Source: Symbiodinium natans | Lineage: Eukaryota > Sar > Dinophyceae > Suessiales > Symbiodiniaceae | Reading direction: 5' to 3' | DNA: 60,000 bases | Assembly: GCA_905221605.1 (NCBI GenBank) | Contig: CAJNDS010002417.1 | Coordinates: 250,001 to 310,000, forward strand | In this document: in pieces, positions 19,092-29,884 of the stretch | How the letters are laid out: every line of letters begins with the position of its first letter | How positions within the stretch are numbered: position 1 is the stretch's first letter | Position numbers and translations under genes: made by a program | The notes under the pieces: model-generated | What the model was told of the DNA's origin: nothing | What the model saw: the letters and a program-made list of their open reading frames with translations, nothing else | Databases searched by the model: none

Positions 19092-20713
19092 TGACTTTCC
19101 AACCCCTCCAGCAGGAGCAAAAATTCGCGGAATGCTTGCTGGAAGAGGTCTGGCAGCCATCGTTGCTCGCTCAGACACTCGTACATGCTGTTCAAGCGGC
19201 GGCTCGCATGAATCATCGTGTTCTGAGCCGGGACAGAGGAGTCCAAGAATTTGTCTGCGATCTGCATGACACAGGGGACAAGTGTTCTCGCCTTCCCTGC
19301 CTTTGCACGAAGTTTGGGAGCTTTCATTTTCCCGCGTTCCTTTGCCCTCAACATTGTAGGGACCAGTTTCGGAAGGCGGTTCTCGGAATCGTTGGCCTTG
19401 TAGTAAGCAGAGATTTCCTGGAAAATGAGAGCACACTTGTCATGGCGAGAACGGCCCGGCAAAACATACTCCTGCAGGTAGTAGAACATCGATCCAATAA
19501 AGTCACAGGTTATTCCCAGGTCCACGCAGTGAAGGAAGTCGAACTTGCAATTCTCTGAACCGAAAAGAGGGATGCTGAAAATCTGCGAAATGAATTTGTC
19601 CGCTGCATGTTGTCGCATCAAGAAGTCCATGGAGGTCAACTCCCTCCGCCTGAGAAGTCAAAAGTGCGATGAAACAAACAGAAAAAACACAAAGACCTCC
19701 TACTTTAAGGTGAAATCAGGGTGGCATTGTTGATTCCAGACTCGTGAGAAAAGTAAGGCCTGCTATATTTGTATGTATTCTTCAGACATGCATGCATGGA
19801 AGCCTCGTCAGCGATGCGAGGGTAAAGTCCTTCAGCTGGGCCCTTGTACAGTCGCACCGCCAACACATCGGGCCAGCAGCTGCCCATGACGGGAACTCGA
19901 GAAGGTCTTTATACATGGACCAATCGCCACGGAGTTCTCCCAGTATCATGATCGGGGCAGATTTTCCCTGCAGCCGTCGTCGATGCTTGTCTGTCGTTCG
20001 CCAAGCGGTTGCATCGTGTCGCATAGACGGGCACACTCCACATAAGGTTGCCCGAAAGGACCAAGCCAAAACGGCGAGTATCGCATCGTGGGTGGAGTGC
20101 TTTTTCAAAAAGGCTTTGGGGAAGCAACAAATCGGAAACCTCATCGGCCCCTCTCCAATCAAACTGAATGTGAAGACCTCCAGGCTGTGTGTTCTGTCGC
20201 TGTTAAACGGGACAGAGTCCACCCAAAGTCCAGCAATCAAAGTCTTCGTAGCATCAATGCCGAGCTGGGCAGAGGCCTGGCCAAGGTGTCTGCTTAAGTC
20301 GGGCCGATGGGCCAATGCCAGCTGCTGCCGTCGCAAGAGACCGTCCATGCTATTCACTTTCAGCACAGCAAGCATCAATTCATGCGGTAGCAGCATGTGC
20401 AGCTTCATATTCTGGGGCACGTTCTTGCCAGGGTTCCAGGCCGGAACCTCCAATGTATAAACATCTGGCCATTTCGAATTGCGGAAACATCGCCTCAACA
20501 GATCCCTCGCAGAGTTTTTGCCCACAGGAACCTTTGCTAAGTCGCTGATATTCTCTGTGTTGGCTAATTTCGCATGGTGAATGAGCCTGGCGGCCCGCTG
20601 TCCAGAAATATCTGAGCTGATGGTCAAGTCCAAAATATCAGCCCTGAACCGCTTCTTCTCCGGAATGTCATCTGTAGAAGCCAGTGTTCGCTTCAGGTAC
20701 ATGGACAAATCTC
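19092..20713 (-). pseudogene. Two-exon minus-strand gene interrupted by the retroelement
   Basis: Exon 1 runs 20,713 to 19,804 after an acceptor (TTCTTCGCAG), with ATG at 20,702 (MYLKRTLASTDDIPEKKRFR). A 154-nt GC-AG intron (19,803-19,650) joins it in phase to exon 2 (from 19,649, RRRELTSMDFLMRQ). Exon 2 is open to the poly(A) tract of the plus-strand element at 19,091, where it is cut. Motifs ILGELRGDWSMYKDLLEF and MCWRCDCT (Cys pair) and DFLHCVDLGITCDFIG look like a multi-copy protein family I associate, from memory only, with dinoflagellate genomes, perhaps transposase-derived. Function is not assigned. The C-terminus is missing, so it is probably inactive. Confidence 0.55.
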
Positions 20714-21113
20714 CTGCGAAGAAGAAAAGGCAAAAGGAACAAAACAGGCTGGCATGCATGAGCTCCGTCGCTGAACGAACAAAACAATTATGTCAAGTAC
20801 GTGCATGCAAGCATCTAGCTCTGCAACACATATATTCTAGACAGTACGAAACAAATGCCCCTGTGTTAACAAATCTTGCAGCAGTCACTCCGATCCGTCC
20901 TAGTAGTCCTTTCAAGCAAAGTACACCTCTGGAGCTTCGACTGGCGGCATGCAAGAGGTAAGCAAGGGCAACTTGCAGAAGCTTGCTACACACAGGTGCA
21001 GTCGCATGCAGAACCCTAATGCTTTCTTTTTGAGTGCCGGCGGGTGCTAGCAGCAACGAATCCTGAAAGGATGCTTACGATCCTTTCAACCTGGAGTGCA
21101 CACAAGAGACAGC
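20714..21113. other. Region between two minus-strand genes
   Basis: About 400 bp, AT-richer, with no convincing exon. A pyrimidine-rich acceptor for the downstream gene lies at its left edge. Confidence 0.35.
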
Positions 21114-22448
21114 TCACAGCAGCAGTGCTCTAGCCGTCTTCAAAACTTGCTTGGAAGCCTTCTCGTGTAGAGTGGCCTCCTCCAGCACCTTGGCCAAGTC
21201 GCCAATCTGGGTTGTGTAGTCGTCGGCAACGTCTTGCGGGAGCTTCTCAGCAAGGGCAGAGCGAATCTTCTGAAGAAAACCGTCCAAAGCAGTGCAGGCT
21301 TTCTGCAGCTCGCTTTCCTTTTTGGCCCGTGAGGAGTCCTCCAAGCTGCGGACCTGTGTCAGGACGAAAAGCAAGTCCTCGCTCCAACTCCCTTCGCTTT
21401 TCCTTCAAGAGGCCAAAGCTCTCGCTGGGCTTCGCTGTGCTCGGCTCGCCATCCCCATCGCCCTCAGTGAGCGAGCCACCATGCTTCATCATCTCCACGG
21501 CCCTTGCAGAGCCCGTTTTCTTCAAGTTTGTGGCAGTCGAAACACTCTGGGTTTGGCTGGTCGTGGCGGTGTCAAGCGTCTGACCCTCGGACCACTTGAA
21601 CAAGAAGCGATCCAACACTCGGAACTTCCCATGTCGTTCCACGTGCCGCTCGTAGCCGAAGAGTTTCTCCTGGGCCGTGAGCAGCTCTTCCAACACCTCA
21701 GCTTGCTCCTCCTCCGACAAGTCTTTGTGCTCCACACCCTGCAGCTTGAAGATTGCTTTCCTCAGAGTCTTGTCGGAAAAAAACTTCAAAACGAACACTG
21801 CAGCAAAGCACAAGGTACGAACATCTCACTGCGCCCCAGCATCCGGGTCAAGAAGTTGGTTCGCAATCGCTCAGCCTCCACCTCTGTGTTGGTCGTGGTT
21901 TTGTGAAGAGTGTGCACCCAGCTGCAGTTCTGGACACCGAACTTGGAGAGGTTGTTCAAGATGGATCGCTGGGTAGCGAGGTCGCCCGACTGGTACTCCT
22001 TGGCATAAATGAACTGCAGGCTTTATGGCCGGCAGCACACAAGCATGTATCCCGCAGCTACTCATATGGACAAAAAACATCTCATACTAAGTAAAATCAG
22101 CAAGTCTATAAAAGCACCTAACTCTTAATGCAGTACAGTATCGCTCAAAGTCTTCATGCAATCAGCCCTCTGATCCTCCGTCACCTTCTTCGCCTTCGCT
22201 TGGTATTTCAGCGAAGTAATCAAGGCACTGATCGTGCCTCTTGGGTATCCTAGGCCTTTGGTGCTTTCCGAAGTCTGCGCATCTGTCTCATCGATCTCGG
22301 CCTTTGGGCCTTTCTTCTGGGGTCGCGGTGAGTTCTTCTCTACCTTGGCTTTTGCAGCCCTCGCTAGCTTGGACATGTTCGCCTTGCTCTTCGCTGCCGT
22401 TTTCTTTGGCGCAGCCTTGGCCTTGGGAGTAATCACTTTCTTGCCCAT
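21114..22448 (-). CDS. Hypothetical nuclear-type basic/coiled-coil protein, four exons
   Basis: Exons fit in phase: 22,448-22,137 (ATG; Lys/Ala-rich, MGKKVITPKAKAAPKK), 22,013-21,819 (FIYAKEYQSGDLATQRSI...), 21,783-21,373 (FFSDKTLRKAIFKLQGVEH...) and 21,353-21,114. Introns are 123 nt (GT-AG), 35 nt (GT-AG) and, if real, 19 nt (GC-AG); the last could instead be a one-base frameshift. The predicted product is about 385 residues: basic disordered N-terminus, globular middle, and a Glu/Lys-rich helical C-terminus. No domain recognised. The basic tail suggests nucleic-acid binding, which is inference. It is on the same strand as its neighbours at 19.1-20.7 and 25.1-26.4 kb. Confidence 0.6.
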
Positions 22449-22659
22449 GCTGTCGGCAAGGCAACAGATCTATATGTAGTCGTGAATCTGGCTCCTAGGT
22501 CTTGAGGATCGTTGCACTGATGTGCTCAAAACATATAAGCAACAACCATCTCTCTACATGTGCATGTGAAAGCAGAAAGAAGCCAGTACACGATCGAAAC
22601 TTCGGCTCACAGCGAGCTCCAGCGCCTCAGACCATCTTGCCGAAGGCAGACCAAACCTG

Positions 22660-22822
22660 CCGAGCTCTGAACCAAAAATTTTTAACAGCCATTTTTTTTA
22701 ACATTTTTTAACTGTTAAAAAAAACGTCTTTCAAAAGGAAATCCTTTGGAAAACCGACAACTTTTAACAGTTAAAAAATGTTAAAAAAATGTGTGTTAAA
22801 AATTTTTTGGGTGCTCAGCTCA
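22660..22822. repeat. AT-rich foldback (long inverted repeat)
   Basis: Arms of about 60 bp around a 41-bp loop. The core arms, AACATTTTTTAACTGTTAAA (22,700 on) and its reverse complement (22,763 on), match perfectly; outer parts match with a few differences. Size and structure fit a MITE or foldback element, but no target duplication was identified. Confidence 0.65.
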
Positions 22823-22914
22823 CACTCCAAAGCAGTGCAGACGGCCGGGCCTGGAGCATCCATGGCAGAGCACGTCGGAATCGTATCTCCACCTCGCAGT
22901 CCAGAAACCCCGAA

Positions 22915-23400
22915 CCGTAAGCCTTAAGAGTGACCCCTAAAGAGCAAGAGGCTTATGGGCCCAGTGGAAATCAGGACGACTCAACCTAAAACCCCGAACC
23001 CTAGGCTGAACCCCAAAGGCTTACAAATGCCAAATCCTGAACCCTAAACCCTAAACCTGGGTTAAACCCTGAGCTGACACTCACGAGGGCTGACGAAAGC
23101 TATGAAAATGGGCCAACACCGAAACAACCAACCCCAAACCCTTTAGCTTCCCAAGACCCAGGGACTCCAGTCCCCCTTTGATTAAGGAGTAGGCGTCCTC
23201 AGAAGCTACTTTTTAGGGTTTAGGGTTTAGGGTCTGGGGTTTAGGGTTTAAGTTTAGGCCTAAACCTCCCTAAGCTTAAACCCTAAACCGTTAACCCTAA
23301 ACCCTAAACCCTAAACCCTAAACTCCTAAACCTTAAACCCTAAACCCTTAACCTAGGCCTAAAGCCTAAACCCTATAGACAATAAGGTTTTGGGTTTCAA
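22915..23400. repeat. Degenerate telomere-type repeats with head-to-head junction
   Basis: Scattered CCCTAAA units (23,038 on), then TTTAGGG units (23,213-23,250), a perfect palindrome TTTAGGCCTAAA (23,253-23,264), then CCCTAAA units (23,277-23,350). The order TTTAGGG then CCCTAAA is the arrangement produced by joining two telomeric ends. Confidence 0.75.
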
Positions 23401-23540
23401 GTTTCCACTTATGGTTTCAGGGTTTGGGGTTTGGTGCTTTGGGTTGGAGTTTGATGAAAAATGTGCATCGTGCGAGCACCTTTAAGGCGAGGGCCGGTTT
23501 GGGCGCTGAATTAAACGCAAACAAGCTGCGAATTGGTATG

Positions 23541-23698
23541 ATGGGGGGGGGGGGGGGAGGGGGGGGGGGGGGGGGGGGGGGGGGTGGGGGGGGGCACACC
23601 CAAACGAGAGATTCTCTCGTTTGGGTTGTGTGAGGAAGCGGTGGGGGGGGAGGGGGGGAGGGCAGGGGAGGGGGGGGGCAGGGGGGGGAGGGGGGGAG
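23541..23698. repeat. Poly-G tracts
   Basis: Long runs of G (23,541-23,596) and G-rich sequence to 23,698, split by a short palindromic segment with AGAGAATCTCTC at about 23,600-23,620 (CAAACGAGAGA...TCTCTCGTTTG). Likely able to form G-quadruplexes. Confidence 0.8.
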
Positions 23699-23700
23699 AG

Positions 23701-25058
23701 CTGTGCTGAGCTCGCAGCATCACACAGTCACAGTGTTCGGCTGCTCGTAGCCTGCAGATCAAAGGGGTTCGATTTAGTGCATGTTTAGGTAATTAGGTAG
23801 AAAGGACTTCGGGTTTCGGGCTGAGGTTTTCTTCGGGTTTGGGATTTAAGTTGGTGAGCTCTGGGCTGCGAGACGTCTGCAGTGCACCCTCAAGTCTCAA
23901 GCCTCGTCCAAACCCCAAACCCGAAACCCCAAACCCAAACCTGCAACATAAACGGCGCACGTCGATATCTGAGCTCCTTGCAGCTGGATGTCGACCTCTG
24001 CAACGCAGTTGACGCAGTCAGGCCTAAGCTTTCGGACGTTTTTTTTGGGAACCCTTGCGACCTGTTGAAGTGAAACCCAAACGAGCCCACACTTCAACAG
24101 CTGTGCTCCATGCACCTTCGTATATATACAGCCGTGGATTAAGGATCAGGGTAAGTTTCAAGTTTAAACTGAAGTTGAGCCAGGTGTATATTTAGCTATA
24201 GGTTATAGACTTAAAGGGCTTAAAGTTTGGGGTTTGTGCTTTGGAAATATCAGGGTCTAAAGTTTTGGGAGTTTAGGGTTTCGATTGAGATGCTCTCAGC
24301 TCGGAGTTGCTGGGCGGCCGCACAAAATCGCAGAGATCGAGATCGATCGCCAGCAGCATGCACCTGCCACATATCTTTGCTGTATATTTAAAGTATATGT
24401 TTACGACATGTGATATCTAGACTCTTCTTCGGTCAGATTTTCAAGGCCACACACTCGGACGCCACAAGCACTTGCAAGCCCAAACCAATAAGCATGCATG
24501 CAGCAGGCCTCGATCGACATCCATGGAAAACGAAGAATGATCGAGATCACCGTGTCCACCTGCCGCAGAATTCGCAAACCCTAAGAACCCTAAACCCTAA
24601 ACCTTATGCCAAGCTCCCTAAAGAGAAGCATGCTCGATGCTATCACAGCCTGCGAGGACGGACAACAAAACTGCCCATGCATCTGCACCTGCCGAGCATA
24701 GTATACGTTTCTGCAGCAACATTCAAGAAATGACCTGCTCATATGTTGACAGAGTGAGAGATCTACACTTCCACTTCCCGCGCCTCGGCCAGCTAAAAAC
24801 GCATGGCCCCAAACAAATTCAAAACAAATTACTGTACAAAAACTTCAGCAAACATGCAAGCCATGCATACGACATACGAGCCATGCACGTGCACAGATCG
24901 ACTGAAGCAAAATGGTCAAAACTTGGAAAAACACGCAGCATGCATGCAGAAGTTTTCCGTTTCTCGCAACCCTTCCGTGTTCTGTACAAAATCAGAGCTT
25001 TCGATCAAGCACAAACTATAGTCTTGCAGCACATGTTTGAGGCGCTTGCAGAGCACCA
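23701..25058. other. Unassigned stretch with scattered telomere-like units
   Basis: About 1.36 kb with isolated CCCTAAA or TTTAGGG units (around 23,900, 24,260 and 24,575-24,602) and many ATGCATG motifs. Short ORFs only; no exon supported. Confidence 0.35.
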
Positions 25059-26373
25059 TCAGGACAAAAGTTTAATCGCAGCGGCAGGCCGCTTCAACAC
25101 GTTTGCATTTCTACATGCTGTCTTCGTCGCTTCCCAGGCCTCTGCCACCGAGCTATACTTACTCCATGAATGCTGACCCTTGGCTTTCACAGGTTTTTTT
25201 ATCCAAAAAGCACGACTCCGCATCAAAACATCGATCACCCCCTGCTCGTTGTCAAGGTGGACGCACCAACTGTGCTTCCCCTTGTGGATCTCCGGGTTCG
25301 GCCACGCCTCCTGTGGTAGATCTTCCAAGCTATATCCATGCCACGTCTTCCTCTCTGCGTCCAAAGGGCCCGTTTCACCCTCATCTGCAGACTCATCGGC
25401 CTGCAGAACGACGGACTCTGCATCATCTTCAGAGTCGACATGCACACACACATCCTTGGCATCGATATCCTCAACACTGATCGCTGCTGGATCATCACCT
25501 GCAGGATCCTGTGCACCATCATCCACCCTGCCCCCCCCATCACGGTCATCATCAACAGCTGCAGGTTTGGCTTTCGCCTTCGCTCTCTTCTTGGGCTTAT
25601 TCTCCTCCAGATACACATTGGGCACCTCACTTTTGAAAGCTTTTTCAGAACCGAACTGCACCAGGCAAAAGCCCGTCGGACCCGCAACCATACTGGCCTT
25701 TTCGACAGACCCATCTGCACGTGCTCGCACATAGTTCTTGCCATCGAAGTACGGTCGAGATCGGCTGCTGCTGGGGGCAGAGCCGGTGTCAGGGCAAGTG
25801 TTCTCGGCATCTGACTCTTGGATCGACATCACATCGCTGCAGTCACTAGCGACTGCTTCGGGATCTTGCAATCCATATGCAGCAAAAATTGCTGCAGCAG
25901 AGTTGCTCTGTGCAGCATCTTCATCATGAGCAAAAGCATCATGAGCAAAAGCACCCTTCTTGGCCTTCGTCGACACCAGAACCCGTGCTTAACATCCGTT
26001 TCGGACCCTGGTATCGCTCTCGATGCTTCTGCACCAATCTTGCAACAGCTGGGGTAAGCTTTTTGCAAGAGCTACTGCTTTGGCCCTTCTGCCTCACGTA
26101 CTGCACACAAGCACAGATCTTTCTCGCGACTTCTTTCAAAACATTTTTCTTCTGGCCATCATAGGCAAGATCCAGTGCTTCAGCGACGATGCTTTCGTTT
26201 GCCCTCGGTGTCTCGTCTATAATGTCGGACAAAAGCTGTTCCTTGTCCGCCACCAACTCATCTAAGTCTGCTTTCTGGTAGCTCTCGGGCTCAAACTTTT
26301 TGCAGTTGAGGCGGAAGCATTTCATAAGATCCTTCGCGGATGCTGTGCACTTCGCTCGTGGACTTGGAGCCAT
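25059..26373 (-). CDS. Hypothetical protein, two exons separated by a 19-nt gap
   Basis: The first frame starts at ATG 26,373 (MAPSPRAKCTASAKDLMKCF) and the second is open to the stop at 25,059; the second has no ATG near its beginning. Removing 26,006-25,988 (19 nt, GT...AG) joins them in phase, giving about 431 residues; a one-base indel would do the same. The N-terminal third is helical and polar. The middle is acidic (DDAESVVLQADESADEGE) with a Lys-rich patch (KPKKRAKAKAKP) that may be a nuclear signal. The C-terminus has repeated HSW motifs (KGKHSWCVHL, KGQHSWSKYSSVAEAWEATK). The tandem AFAHDAFAHDED reflects a 15-bp duplication. No family assigned. Confidence 0.55.
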
Positions 26374-27101
26374 GCCTAAAGAAAGTTGCTCTGCAACTGC
26401 TCGCCTTTGGCGATGGAGAAAACTAGGCACACGTCGATCCTAGGCACACATCCTAGGCACACATCCTAAACATGTCACATGAAAATCAACATCCCAGACG
26501 TACATTCATGAGCATCGCTGAAAAAATGCACTTTCATGCATGGACGTGAGCATGCAGTAAGTGTGCATGCTCAACAGCTGTGCCGCCTCGAGCGATCAAC
26601 ATGCACCATGCAAAAAAAATCAGTCCTACACCATGCATGCCACGAAAAAACACTCATTCCTACCATGCATGCTAGCTGTTAAGCTCGCATGGCATGCATT
26701 GCATGCTCGCGCAAGAGTGCATTTTGCAAAACTTTAAACTGCATGTTAAAACCATTTTTGGCAAGCAAAAACCAGGCCTTTTCCAAAACATCAAGCAAAA
26801 ATCGATGCCTGTTTCCAAAACATAAGCCAAAAATCCAGCTCCTTCTTGTAGCAAAAATATCTCCTAAAAATAAGGAAAGATATGTTGTAAACATAGCTTA
26901 ATTAAGATATACGTGCTAAAAAAATCGAACCTCTCGTTAATTAAGGATCAATTCGCTTCTAATTAGAACATAATTGTGTTAATTAAGGGAAATACACCCT
27001 ATTTAAAGCAACATCGCTTAATTACATGTGAATTTTAAGACAGATCACGTTAATCAACGTGTTTTTTTCTTATTTAACGTGTTTTGGAGTCTCTGGGTGG
27101 C
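26374..27101. other. AT-rich intergenic stretch
   Basis: About 730 bp rich in GCATGC/ATGCAT motifs (26,520-26,720) and then TTAATTA-type sequence (26,890-27,070). No gene or RNA recognised. Confidence 0.4.
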
Positions 27102-27398
27102 TAGGGTTTAGGGTTTAGGGTTTAGGGTTAAGAGTTTAGCAGGGAAGGCTATAAATCTAAGGAATTCCTATAAATGGTATAAGGGTTTACCCGGCGGCCC
27201 ACTTTAACAGCATGGAGAATGCAGAGCCTGGGTGCCCCAGAGGGTTTGGATTTAGGGTTAGAGTTAAGGGTTCAGGGTTGGAGTTTAAGGTTTAGGGTTA
27301 GGCTTTAGGGTTTAAGGGTCAGGTTAAGGGTTTAGGGTTAGGGTTTCGGGTTTAGGGTTTAGGGTTTTGGGTGTAGGGTTTAGGGGGTTTAGGGTTTA
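27102..27398 (+). repeat. Telomere-type repeats (TTTAGGG), partly degenerate
   Basis: Perfect TTTAGGG units at 27,104-27,128 and degenerate units from 27,240 to 27,398, broken by about 100 bp of other sequence. Confidence 0.85.
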
Positions 27399-27420
27399 GT
27401 CGTTTGACAGCTCAGCTTTC

Positions 27421-27957
27421 TTGCATTTGTGCCTGTTACATTTGTACCTGTTGCATTTGCACCTGTTGCATTTGTACCTGTTGCATTTGTACCTGTTGCA
27501 TTTGTACCTGTTGCATTTGTGCCTGTTGCATTTATAGCTGTTGCATTTGTACCTGTTGCATTTGTACCTGTTGCATTTGTACCTGTTGCATTTGTACCTG
27601 TTGCATTTGTACCTGTTGCATTTGTACCTGTTGCATTTGTACCTGTTGCATTTGTACCTGTTGCATTTGTACCTGTTGCATTTGTACCTGTTGCATTTGT
27701 ACCTGTTGCATTTGTACCTGTTGCATTTGTACCTGTTGCATTTGTGTTGCATTTGTACCTGTTGCATTTGTACCTGTTGCATTTGTACCTGTTGCATTTG
27801 TACCTGTTGCATTTGTACCTGTTGCATTTGTACCTGTTGCATTTGTACCTGTTGCATTTGTACCTGTTGCATTTGTACCTGTTGCATTTGTACCTGTTGC
27901 ATTTGTACCTGTTGCATTTGTACCTGTTGCATTTGTACCTGTTGCATTTGTACCTGT
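27421..27957. repeat. 15-bp minisatellite, about 36 units
   Basis: Tandem TTGCATTTGTACCTG. Most units are identical; a few near the left edge vary (TTTGTGCC, TTTATAGC) and one unit at 27,741 is shortened to TTGCATTTGTG. The unit length is a multiple of three, so several frames are open on both strands; those ORFs are not genes. Confidence 0.95.
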
Positions 27958-28060
27958 AAGACCTGAAACTGCACTCTGATGCAGTTTTGGAACTGAGGCC
28001 TCTAGAATGATACTCCTCAAACTTAGATCCTCGATCCTCTCAGCTGTGTTGTAGCGCGGT

Positions 28061-28791
28061 GTGGGCACATCTGTCTCAAAAAGAGTGACGGAACTGCCAC
28101 GCTCATGGAACATGAAAGTCTTTAGGACTTTCCTCTTAAACAAGCTAGGGGCCTTAAAACGTTACTTTATGGCCATCACCACGGCTTGCTCCACTGGCCC
28201 CACCTTTAGCGTCTGTGTTTTTGTTACCTGCATCCGGCTTTCTGTTTAATAGCGAGGCTGGTTTCGCCCGAGCCACCTTCTCGGTTAGGACCGCTGGTCT
28301 TTCTGGCGCCGTACTACCCCGATGGCATTGGCGCGTGCTTTCAAATGGCGGCCTGTTCCACAGGAGGGCTGATTGAGTGTGCTGAATACCTGCGTACACA
28401 GGCCAGCCTTTGGAGCCTTGATGGCCCCGGCATTGCGAAGAATTCGAATAAACAGGTCTTTCGGAAACAAAGGGTGGCAAGCATCGTGCTGCCCACGGAT
28501 TGCAGGGTTGAGCTGGATCTTTTTGGCACGCCACCCCTTGCCCAGGCTTGGGCGCTGAAGGCTACCTGGGGCGAAAAGCACGAGGTCTTGTACCGCGTGC
28601 TTAAGTCTGAAGGCTGGGAACGTTCCCCCTACTACACATCCAACTTCTACTCAGGCACTGTGACCAGCTTGCGGGCGCGTGGATTTGTTCTGGAGCGCCC
28701 AATGCGGTTTACTGCGTCCCTTTTCAATTCGCGCGTAAGTGCAACGGTTGCTAAGTATCTTACCCACCTGCTGGGGATGCCAAAATTCTGA
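28061..28791 (+). pseudogene. Decayed copy of element ORF 5
   Basis: Homologous to 17.32-17.93 kb: FRTFLLNKLGALKRYF, ITTACSTGPTF, AACSTGGLIECAEYLRTQAS and LKATWGEKHEVLYRVLKSEG all match ORF 5 of the first element. The frame shifts near 28,240-28,345 and the 5' part of the element is absent. Left of it lies the 15-bp minisatellite, so the copy is truncated there. Confidence 0.75.
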
Positions 28792-29217
28792 CACCGACCC
28801 GGAAGGGACCTGCCCCCTGAGTGGATCCGTCCTTTAAGCACAAAGCGGGCATACAGCAAGCTTCACAAGGCCTTCGCCTCCTGTGCGGGCTGGCCAACTC
28901 ACTTCTGAATCGGCCATCGAAGCTTTCCGGGAAACAGCCTTGTGCCCGCGGGAAGTGTCTGCACAAGTATGGCGGCAGTGCCAAAAGCTGATGTTATTGC
29001 ACAGCATAGCCGTACGGATTCTGGTGTTGGTACGCAAGGGCTGGGCGGTGGAGTACACCGTGGCTCAAGCCTAGCCCTAAGGCTGCTCGTGGTTCGGTAG
29101 CGGTTGCCGTTAGTCCGCCGCCGCCTCCACGCAGGAACGCGTCGCGCACTCCGTGTGGCACGCCGAGAAAGGCCAGAGGAGGCTTAGGAGGCCGCTGCCA
29201 GCCCTCGCCTGCACCTG
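28792..29217. pseudogene. Decayed coding sequence of the second element copy
   Basis: Several short frames with protein-like content (for example PPVRAGQLTSESAIEAF and EVSAQVWRQCQKLMLL) but stops between them. It lies between the ORF 5 remnant and the ORF split by the LTR element. Absent from the first copy, which jumps from ORF 5 to its tail. Confidence 0.35.
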
Positions 29218-29628
29218 GTGCTCGGACTGCGGAGGACCGGCTCCCAGGAGCCGCCCAGGTCCAAGCCAAGGGGGCCTGCCGCACCAAGCAGCGCCCGTGA
29301 TCGAAGAACTCCCAGCAATGAGTCTCCTTCCCATGAAAGTGAAAATTCTGTTTGCGGGCTCATGTGGCGTGCACTCGAGGCGGGGCATCATGTTGGGAGG
29401 AGCGTGAAGCCCAGGCCCTACATGTGCTTGCGTGATTCGACTCATTTGACGACGCATGGGCAACAACTTCGCGCATATGGGACCTATGAAGAGTTGCTGC
29501 TGCGCCTGCCACACCAGCTCCAGGAACCGGACACCCTATTGGGCATTGCAGACACCCTCCTCCACCTGCCTGAGACCTTCCCGGCGGCTTATCTGAAAAT
29601 CTATGACCCCATCATCACGCAGTGCTTG
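29218..29628 (+). pseudogene. Element-2 ORF, 5' piece, split by LTR retrotransposon
   Basis: Frame reading YEELLLRLPHQLQEPDTLLGIADTLL... up to the target site GCTTG (29,624-29,628). The other piece lies at 37,997-38,956 in the same frame once the 8.4-kb insert and one GCTTG are discounted. A Ser/Pro/Arg-rich N-terminus precedes a helical region. No domain recognised. Confidence 0.6.
29624..29628 (+). repeat. Target site duplication, left
   Basis: GCTTG directly before the 5' LTR; repeated at 37,992-37,996 directly after the 3' LTR. Five bp is the usual length for copia-type integrases. Confidence 0.9.
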
Positions 29629-29761
29629 TGTTTAGGATTTTCCCGATTTACAGCATGCCCAGATATTATGTTTTGCAGTTGTTTTACCTGTTGCTCCCAA
29701 GTAGCATGTGACTTGAGTGATTCGAATCTGCAGGCGTCTTTACGGATTCAAAAGTTTTTCA
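29629..29761 (+). repeat. 5' LTR (133 bp)
   Basis: Starts TGTTTAGGATTTTCCCG and ends AAAAGTTTTTCA. Identical to 37,859-37,991. Very short for an LTR. No clear TATA box identified; AT-rich AGATATTATG is in the first third. Confidence 0.95.
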
Positions 29762-29778
29762 TGGTAGCGGAGCCCGGG
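29762..29778 (+). promoter_or_regulatory. Primer binding site, tRNA-iMet type
   Basis: TGGTAGCGGAGCCCGGG begins at the base after the LTR. It resembles the common TGGTATCAGAGC-type site complementary to the 3' end of initiator tRNA-Met, with a few differences. Reverse transcription of minus-strand DNA would start here. Confidence 0.75.
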
Positions 29779-29884
29779 AAAGCCCGAGCTTCGAGACACG
29801 TCGTTGGGGTCTCTAGCATCTTTTGGGTGCGTTCGGGGGCCCAGGCTTTCTGATCTTTGTTTTATTCTTTCGGGGTCCTTTGTA

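Noticed and set aside
19782-19803. Extension of exon 1 of the minus-strand gene to the stop after LPCMHV
   Set aside because: A GC donor at 19,803 joins in phase with a clear acceptor at 19,650 and restores family-like sequence, so the short extension is read as intron.
27421-27957. Possible CRISPR array or repeat protein
   Set aside because: Repeats are contiguous 15-mers with no spacers. The long frames on both strands (CTCCIC, PVAFV, QVQMQ, TNATG types) only reflect the unit length being a multiple of three.
27532-28143. Minus-strand ORF starting MFKRKVLKTFMFHERG
   Set aside because: Its unique part is antisense to the decayed element ORF 5 and the rest is minisatellite.
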